A stretch of 5,781 bases of DNA from Candidatus Schekmanbacteria bacterium GWA2_38_11 (GTDB lineage: Bacteria > Schekmanbacteria > GWA2-38-11): NCBI GenBank assembly GCA_001790645.1, contig MGDB01000106.1:1419-7199 (forward strand), written 5' to 3'. The position numbers were made by a program, and so were the translations under genes. Position 1 is the first letter of the stretch. Each line of letters starts with the position of its first letter. The notes under the pieces were generated by a model that did no database searches, was not told where the DNA came from, and was given only the letters and a program-made list of their open reading frames with translations. Below are positions 1-4,426 of the stretch, one piece after another.

Positions 1-16
1 TTAAAAATTCCTGTGG

Positions 17-173
17 GTAGCCGCAGGCTTCAGCCTGCGTCCAATTTACCAAATCCAAATGCCAAAATCCAAATGAATAAAAATATTTCCATATTTAGCC
101 ATTTGCCAATTATTTGAACTTCGAGTTTTGGAATTTGAACTTCATTTATTCGCAACCTAAAGGTTGCGGCTAC
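17..173. repeat. REP/BIME-like element, long copy, downstream of the last cytochrome b gene
   Basis: Two short hairpins sit at the ends in opposite orientation. The left one (17-39) is GTAGC followed by the perfect palindrome CGCAGGCTTCAGCCTGCG. The right one (151-173) is CGCAACCTAAAGGTTGCG followed by GCTAC, so on the minus strand it also begins GTAGC. The first nine bases, GTAGCCGCA, are shared by both ends as inverted termini. A GTAG foot followed by a hairpin, in inverted pairs, is the known layout of REP/BIME sequences mobilised by RAYT transposases. The 111 bases between the hairpins are AT-rich, non-coding and carry short direct repeats. The right hairpin starts 11 bases after the stop codon of the cytochrome b gene, so on that transcript it would form a 3' stem-loop. 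No clear U tract follows it, so I call it a possible mRNA-end stabiliser rather than an intrinsic terminator. Assignment to a RAYT system is inference. Confidence 0.75.
51..143. repeat. Short AT-rich direct repeats inside the long BIME-like element
   Basis: The 11-mer AAATCCAAATG occurs at 51-61 and 65-75 (14-base period). The 11-mer ATTTGAACTTC occurs at 112-122 and 133-143 (21-base period). The shorter copy of the element at 1170-1223 has only eight bases between its hairpins and lacks this material entirely. It therefore looks like extra sequence captured between, or lost from, the two hairpins. No coding potential is evident. Confidence 0.6.
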
Positions 174-183
174 ATTCTAATAT

Positions 184-1146
184 TTAGCTTTTCGTTTCTT
201 TCTTTTCCATTATCCTCTCATACTCAAGCGGATGTTCTTCCAGCATCTCATCTTTTGTCAACTTTCCGTTCCACCATACCCAGCTCATTGGAAAGACACG
301 GGGGTTAAGATGTACATTGTAGAAATGCCATATAAGTATAGCCAGGGCACAAAGTAGTCCTTCGTCACTGTGTGCTTCTTTCGCTATATCAACAACAACT
401 TTACCAAAGAGATTAATCGATTCAACCTCAAACCACATAATCACACCTGAACCTATCATTACCATGCATCCCCAGTAGACAGCCCAGTAGTCAAATTTCT
501 CAATGTAGGAAAACCTTCCAAACTTCGGTCTCTCCTTTGACAAACCAAAAAAATATTTTATCATCTGTATCACATCAAACAAATCCTTTGGCATAGGGAG
601 GAGTTCAACAAAATCCCTTCTTCCCTGCCTGAAAAATATTGTATAGATTGTGCAATGATAGGCAAACATAGCACTAAGGCCTACTGCTCCTATCCTGTGA
701 AGAATAGTAATAACCTTTATCCCCCCAAGGGCATTTATTATAAAACCACTTATACCGGCTTCATGGAATTTTTCCGGCATCCCTGTGAAGATAAGGAGGA
801 GTACACTTGTGAACAGAGTCATATGCTGGATTCTGAAATTCAAACCAAACCTGGTAAATGTCTCCTCTTGTTTTTCAACTCCTTCTAAAGCCCTCTTCTC
901 TTCCCTTCTTTTTTTCTTAAGGAACTTTTCTAATGTTTCTTCCTTTGCCTTCCAAAATTGCGCCATTAACTCATCAACCATCTCTTCAGTAACCTCACCG
1001 TCTACCCCGTCATCAACCTTCTTCTCAAGATCTTTTATAAGGCTCTGCCTGATTTCTTCTTTTAGCCTGCTGTCATTGTTGCTAAAAGCCTTTTGTTCTT
1101 TAGCCTCTTCCTCTTTCTTCTTGGTTTTTTCTATATCATCCATCAT
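184..1146 (-). CDS. Diheme cytochrome b (FdnI/HydC-like, four membrane helices) with a charged N-terminal extension
   Basis: An integral inner-membrane cytochrome b of 320 residues, predicted to exchange electrons between the menaquinone pool and the preceding multiheme cytochrome c. Four membrane helices lie at about 106-122, 147-171, 220-239 and 261-280. The likely heme ligands are His108 with His274 and His150 with His259, by analogy with the formate dehydrogenase-N gamma subunit. Their spacing matches the other two b proteins here to within one residue. His164 and His279 are additional helix histidines. The tail keeps the family pattern of a conserved Asn-Pro, Phe-Pro-Met, a Gly-Lys and a His-Pro-Leu-Glu-Tyr. 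Residues 1-96 are an extra hydrophilic segment rich in Lys and Glu, probably cytoplasmic and helical, absent from its two paralogues. The start has two adjacent ATG codons. AGGTGG lies three bases before the first and six before the second, so the second may be the one used. BIME-like repeats flank the gene on both sides. Confidence 0.9.
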   Translation of the reverse strand: MMDDIEKTKKKEEEAKEQKAFSNNDSRLKEEIRQSLIKDLEKKVDDGVDGEVTEEMVDELMAQFWKAKEETLEKFLKKKRREEKRALEGVEKQEETFTRFGLNFRIQHMTLFTSVLLLIFTGMPEKFHEAGISGFIINALGGIKVITILHRIGAVGLSAMFAYHCTIYTIFFRQGRRDFVELLPMPKDLFDVIQMIKYFFGLSKERPKFGRFSYIEKFDYWAVYWGCMVMIGSGVIMWFEVESINLFGKVVVDIAKEAHSDEGLLCALAILIWHFYNVHLNPRVFPMSWVWWNGKLTKDEMLEEHPLEYERIMEKKETKS

Positions 1147-1149
1147 TTT

Positions 1150-1155
1150 CCACCT
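1150..1155 (-). promoter_or_regulatory. Ribosome binding site of the 184-1146 cytochrome b gene
   Basis: On the minus strand AGGTGG is followed by AAA and then ATGATG. The spacing is short for the first ATG and more normal for the second (1143), so the protein may begin one residue later than annotated. Confidence 0.55.
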
Positions 1156-1169
1156 GACGACCTAAATTG

Positions 1170-1223
1170 GTAGCCACAGGCTTTAGCCTGCGTAACATCA
1201 CGCAACCTAAAGGTTGCGGCTAC
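1170..1223. repeat. REP/BIME-like element, compact copy, upstream of the last cytochrome b gene
   Basis: This has the same two-hairpin design as the element at 17-173 in 54 bases. The left hairpin (1170-1192) is GTAGC followed by CACAGGCTTTAGCCTGCG. It differs from its counterpart at 17-39 at two positions, one in the loop and one that breaks a base pair near the stem foot. The right hairpin (1201-1223) is identical over all 23 bases to the one at 151-173. The element lies in the 156-base gap between the 9-heme cytochrome c and the extended cytochrome b, so it separates the two halves of that c-b pair. Transcription from the upstream gene must read through two stem-loops, which could lower or uncouple expression of the last gene. 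That regulatory role is inference. Confidence 0.78.
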
Positions 1224-1302
1224 ATAAAATTTATTATCATATTTATAGAGCAACTACCTATTCACCCTCTTTCTTACCTCTCAACTCTTAACCCTGCTCT
1301 CT
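1224..1302. other. Purine-biased spacer between the D-type cytochrome c stop and the compact BIME
   Basis: This is non-coding. Read on the minus strand it is rich in AG with repeated fragments such as TTAAGAGTTGAGAGG and AAGAAAGAGGGTGAA, then turns AT-rich (TATAAATATGATAATAAAT) just before the compact BIME. The AT-rich part could hold a -10 box for the downstream b gene, but no convincing -35 sits at the right distance, so no promoter is called. The purine bias already begins in the last codons of the upstream gene. Confidence 0.4.
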
Positions 1303-2370
1303 TCACTCTGTTTCTTTGCTCCTTGCTTTTCTCCTGTAAAGATCAAGAAAAATATGAGTAACCAATCCCACCATTGTTAAAATAGTAAGCCACTTAAATC
1401 CCTGTGAAACGTAATATATTATCCCTGCTTCTTTTACCTTTGGATTTACATGGATCTTTCCTTTGGCAAAATTTATATTTGCACCGGGATGACACTTCCC
1501 GCAGGTCTTTGGAATATTCGCTTTGTTAATCGAAGATTTCTGATCGGTTGAAGGCCGTATATCGTGGACTCCGTGGCAGCTTGCGCAATTTGCTACAGTT
1601 TTAGAACCAAACTCACTTGCAACTCCGTGAAAGCTTTCCTTAAATGTCTCTACCTGTTCAGTTTCAATACCATATTTTTTCATTATCTCCACTTTTGAAT
1701 GGCACTTGGAACATGCAAAAGCCGTATTGCCCTTGGATACTGTTGAGAGGGGATCTTCAGGCCTTCTTATATTATGCTCTCCGTGGCAATTTGTGCATAC
1801 AGGAACATCTTTGTTCCCCTTCTCAAACATAACTCCGTGGATAGACTCTTTATATTCTATATAGATATTGAGATGACATTTTGCGCATGTTCTTGGTAAA
1901 TTATGCCTTGATACCTGAGACAATCCATTAGACGGCTTAAAAATATTATGCGTGCCGTGGCAATCCTGGCATACGGGAGCTTTCTTATTCCCGGCAAAGA
2001 ATTCCTTCCCGTGCACGCTGTTCTTGTACTCAATATATTTATCAGTCTGGGGAGCACCTGATGTATTTCCTATAAAATGACACTGCTTTGAGCAGTTAAC
2101 TGCCTTTATCTCCCCTCTATGAGGAATCTCAGTGATATCAACATGGCAATCAGTACACTCCTTCTTTCCATGTACAGAGTTTCTTAATATTTTCTCATCA
2201 ATATAAAGGTCCAGTATCTTCCCGTTTTCCAGAACCTTGCTGAACCCGGGCTTCCCATGGCAGGTGGTACATTTCTTAAGCTCTGCTCCGTTTTTAAGCT
2301 CCGCAGCGTAACCCTGTTCAGACCATAGAAAAATAGTAAGCAATAAAATTAATTTTAAAACCTTTTTCAT
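1303..2370 (-). CDS. Membrane-anchored 9-heme cytochrome c, one motif of the rare CX3CH type
   Basis: A periplasmic electron carrier of 355 residues, predicted partner of one or both neighbouring cytochromes b. Residues 1-23 are a Sec signal peptide (Lys-Lys, Leu-rich core, cleavage near Tyr-Ala-Ala). Heme-attachment motifs CXXCH start at residues 34, 72, 134, 162, 192, 220, 262 and 290. A ninth at 93 reads CSKQCH, with three residues between the cysteines instead of two. Motifs alternate between a CHG-x-H-x-I type and a CxKCH type, separated by Tyr-x-x-Ser-x-His-Gly linkers whose histidines are probable second axial ligands. This fits the doubled-CXXCH / cytochrome c3-like families. A single C-terminal helix (about 317-341) followed by Arg/Lys residues anchors it with a cytoplasmic tail. 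His339 lies in that helix. It starts 26 bases after the cytochrome b at 2397-3077. Its ribosome site is weak (TAGG then six T before ATG), so translational coupling is plausible. Confidence 0.93.
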   Translation of the reverse strand: MKKVLKLILLLTIFLWSEQGYAAELKNGAELKKCTTCHGKPGFSKVLENGKILDLYIDEKILRNSVHGKKECTDCHVDITEIPHRGEIKAVNCSKQCHFIGNTSGAPQTDKYIEYKNSVHGKEFFAGNKKAPVCQDCHGTHNIFKPSNGLSQVSRHNLPRTCAKCHLNIYIEYKESIHGVMFEKGNKDVPVCTNCHGEHNIRRPEDPLSTVSKGNTAFACSKCHSKVEIMKKYGIETEQVETFKESFHGVASEFGSKTVANCASCHGVHDIRPSTDQKSSINKANIPKTCGKCHPGANINFAKGKIHVNPKVKEAGIIYYVSQGFKWLTILTMVGLVTHIFLDLYRRKARSKETE

Positions 2371-2396
2371 AAAAAACCTAAAACAGACTTATCCTT

Positions 2397-3077
2397 TTAT
2401 TCATGCATTAATTTCTCATACTCCAGTGGATGTCTTTCCTGCAAATCCTTCAGCGACATCTTTCCATTAATCCATGTCATATCCATTGGGAAAACATCAG
2501 GGTTCAAATGGGCATTATACTGATGCCAGAAAAAGAGAACTAAAAAAGCAAGAGTCCCCTCATAGCCATGAACCACCAGAGTTACATCCATAACCCATTT
2601 TGGCAAGGCTGCCATTGAAAAATCCTTAAACCACAAAATAATCCCTGTTACTCCCATGATAAAAGTACCAGCTATAACACCCCAGTACTGAAATTTCTGA
2701 ATGAAATTAAATTTTTCAAATCTGGCTTTTTCACTGCTTATCCTCAGATAATATTTCAATGTCATTATGAAATCTTTAAAGTCATTTAGTTCAGGTCTTA
2801 ATTTTAAAAATTCCTTATGGGACTTTTCTGTAAAAATGACCTGCAAGAAATGCCACAAAACAGTAAAGATCAGCACAATAGCAAAGACCCGGTGAATTCT
2901 TCCCCTCATCACAAACCCGCCTTCCAAACCAATCAGCATCTTTCCCCATGAGGTATTATGATACATCAGAGCAAATCCAGTAAGGGCTAAGATTATCATC
3001 GAGGTAAAGACCAAAACGTGCTGGAAACGAAATGAGAGAGCGAATCTTATAACGTAATTTCCTTTTATACTTTCCAT
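2397..3077 (-). CDS. Diheme cytochrome b (FdnI/HydC-like, four membrane helices)
   Basis: A stand-alone inner-membrane cytochrome b of 226 residues, close to the usual length for formate dehydrogenase gamma / hydrogenase b-type subunits. Helices lie at about 18-39, 60-82, 129-150 and 171-190. Probable b-heme ligands are His20 with His185 and His62 with His170. His76 and His190 are further conserved or semi-conserved helix histidines. The loop between helices 2 and 3 (about 83-128) is probably cytoplasmic and keeps the pattern seen in the other two b proteins: Leu-Arg-Pro, Lys-Tyr-Tyr-Leu, Ser-Ser-Glu-Lys-x-Arg-Phe. The tail has Asn-Pro-Asp-Val-Phe-Pro-Met, Gly-Lys and His-Pro-Leu-Glu-Tyr. The FdnI family uses such a subunit to pass electrons between menaquinone and another redox protein. 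Here the obvious partner is the 11-heme cytochrome c encoded 89 bases upstream. No catalytic subunit is present, so a dehydrogenase role is not supported. Confidence 0.92.
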   Translation of the reverse strand: MESIKGNYVIRFALSFRFQHVLVFTSMIILALTGFALMYHNTSWGKMLIGLEGGFVMRGRIHRVFAIVLIFTVLWHFLQVIFTEKSHKEFLKLRPELNDFKDFIMTLKYYLRISSEKARFEKFNFIQKFQYWGVIAGTFIMGVTGIILWFKDFSMAALPKWVMDVTLVVHGYEGTLAFLVLFFWHQYNAHLNPDVFPMDMTWINGKMSLKDLQERHPLEYEKLMHE

Positions 3078-3166
3078 TGTTTATTACCCTCACCAAAAAT
3101 ATTTACTACATTAATTTTGATTTTTGATTTTTGAATTTCTAATGGCCCTTTGAACCCTTCCACCGT
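3078..3166. other. AT-rich spacer with short tandem repeat between 11-heme cytochrome c and cytochrome b
   Basis: This is non-coding. The plus strand at about 3115-3137 repeats the unit TTTTTGA roughly three times (TTTTGATTTTTGATTTTTGA). The style resembles the AT-rich direct repeats in the long BIME-like element but the sequence is not the same. No hairpin plus U tract and no convincing promoter was seen, so the flanking genes are probably cotranscribed. Confidence 0.45.
3087..3094 (-). promoter_or_regulatory. Ribosome binding site of the 2397-3077 cytochrome b gene
   Basis: On the minus strand GGTGAGGG is followed by nine bases (TAATAAACA) and then ATG. This is the best Shine-Dalgarno match in the window and supports the start at 3077 and independent translation of this gene after the 89-base gap. 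Confidence 0.65.
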
Positions 3167-4426
3167 TTACTTCCTCCCCCTCAAATACCCATACATCTCC
3201 AACCCAACATAACTGACAAAACACACTACCAGAATACTTATAAACCAGATGTAAAATTGTCTTACATAGTATTTCCCCAAAGAACTTTCTTTAGTAGCCT
3301 CTACATGGATTTTACCAAGGGCAAATTTTTTTGTTGCCCCTGGATGGCATTTACCGCAGGTCTCCGGCAGATTTGCTTTATTAATTAAAGACCTTGGGTC
3401 TGATGACGGTAGTATGCCATGAAACCCATGGCAGCTTGCACAGTTTGCAACAATTGTCTCCCCGAATTTGCTTGCCATCCCGTGATAGCTGTCAAGATAA
3501 GTCTGATACCGTGCCCCTGGTATCCCGTACTTCTCAGTCAATTTTACATCTGCATGGCATCTGGAACAGGTCTTTGGAATATTTTTGGGAGATACCTTTG
3601 AAGTAGGGTCAGAGGATGCTGCGATTGTATGCTCTCCATGACAATCAGTGCAAACAGGAGAATCCATTATGCCTTTAGCAATAGCCTGGCCGTGTATACT
3701 TTGGCTGTACTCTGCATAGACAGACTTGTGACATTTAGAGCATACAGCCGGAATATTCACTTTATTTTTTAAAGACCCCGGATCATCAATAGGCTTAATC
3801 TCATGGGAACCGTGGCAATCGCTGCAAACTGCTGAGACAACAAGACCTTTTTCAGCAATTGCTCTCCCATGAATGCTTTTTTCATAAGATTTAATAAAAT
3901 CTACTCCCGGCAGATTATACTTTGCTACTATTTTCCGGTCTTCATGGCATTTCGTGCAAACCTTAATCTGTTTTATTGGCGAAGTTGAGCATTCAGGATC
4001 AGTTGCGCATAATATATAGTGTTTACCATGACAGGTTGCGCATGTCGGAAGATTTTTATCACCCTTAAGAAAAGCCTTTCCATGAACACTCTGGGTATAA
4101 GTACTGTATTCTTTTTCATGGCACCCTTTGCACTCCACTTTCATTAGTGTTTCTTTATGCGGAAATTCTTTGATCCCTTTCAGGTCAGCATGACAGTCAA
4201 TGCAGTTTATCTTTTTATGGACTGACCTGGCAAATTCTTTTTGATCCACGAATAAAGATATTTCTTCACCTGAAGCTGATTTTTTAGCAAGGCTCTTATC
4301 CTCATGACATCCAATGCATTCTTCATTGGTCTGGCTCCAGGCTTGGTATAAAAAAGCAGCAAAAGAAATTAAGAATACCAAAAAGAATATTAAGGCTGTT
4401 TTTCTACTCATGCTTACTTTCTCCAT
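3167..4426 (-). CDS. Membrane-anchored 11-heme cytochrome c
   Basis: A periplasmic multiheme cytochrome of 419 residues, predicted to relay electrons between the following cytochrome b and soluble or outer-membrane cytochromes. The signal sequence has its core at about 10-27 and likely cleavage after Ala-Trp-Ser (31). CXXCH motifs start at residues 37, 75, 99, 129, 157, 201, 229, 259, 287, 329 and 357. Compared with the 9-heme paralogue at 1303-2370 it has one extra two-heme unit, made of motifs at 157 and 201 with the longer Lys-Tyr-Asn-Leu-Pro-Gly linker. That linker resembles the one between motifs 287 and 329. Cys140 and Cys146 form a non-heme CX5C pair unique to this protein. The C-terminal helix (about 386-410) and basic end anchor it. 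Tyr406 takes the place of the helix histidine found in its two relatives. The start overlaps the end of the upstream fused gene by 23 bases. A second ATG at 4411 (residue 6), overlapping by 8, also has a good ribosome site and would leave a more typical signal peptide. Confidence 0.93.
   Translation of the reverse strand: MEKVSMSRKTALIFFLVFLISFAAFLYQAWSQTNEECIGCHEDKSLAKKSASGEEISLFVDQKEFARSVHKKINCIDCHADLKGIKEFPHKETLMKVECKGCHEKEYSTYTQSVHGKAFLKGDKNLPTCATCHGKHYILCATDPECSTSPIKQIKVCTKCHEDRKIVAKYNLPGVDFIKSYEKSIHGRAIAEKGLVVSAVCSDCHGSHEIKPIDDPGSLKNKVNIPAVCSKCHKSVYAEYSQSIHGQAIAKGIMDSPVCTDCHGEHTIAASSDPTSKVSPKNIPKTCSRCHADVKLTEKYGIPGARYQTYLDSYHGMASKFGETIVANCASCHGFHGILPSSDPRSLINKANLPETCGKCHPGATKKFALGKIHVEATKESSLGKYYVRQFYIWFISILVVCFVSYVGLEMYGYLRGRK

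Noticed and set aside
151..173. Intrinsic terminator at the end of the block
   Set aside because: The stem is good, but on the minus strand it is followed by AATAAATGAA rather than a T run, and the same hairpin recurs between genes as part of a repeat element.
114..308. Plus-strand open frame of 64 codons
   Set aside because: It runs through a repeat hairpin and then antisense to the end of the cytochrome b gene. It has no ribosome site and no recognisable protein features.
785..1165. Plus-strand open frame of 126 codons, Ser/Phe-rich
   Set aside because: It is the antisense shadow of the Lys/Glu-rich N-terminal extension of the cytochrome b gene, and its composition is explained by that.
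17..1223. CRISPR array
   Set aside because: The repeats are inverted pairs with unequal spacing and intervening coding sequence, with no regular spacer-repeat alternation.
184..1223. Composite transposon carrying the cytochrome b gene
   Set aside because: The flanking elements are short hairpin pairs with no transposase gene and no visible target-site duplication. Simple independent REP insertions explain it equally well.
1224..1260. Promoter for the last cytochrome b gene (minus-strand TATAAATATGATAATAAAT)
   Set aside because: The -10-like AT-rich sequence has no -35 match at 16-18 bases, and AT-rich spacers give such hits by chance.
1167..1361. Plus-strand open frame over the compact BIME and D-E spacer
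   Set aside because: It covers repeat hairpins and the antisense end of the 9-heme gene. There is no ribosome site or domain.
3394..3606. Plus-strand open frames opposite the 11-heme cytochrome c
   Set aside because: These are shadow frames. The opposite strand encodes an intact series of CXXCH motifs.
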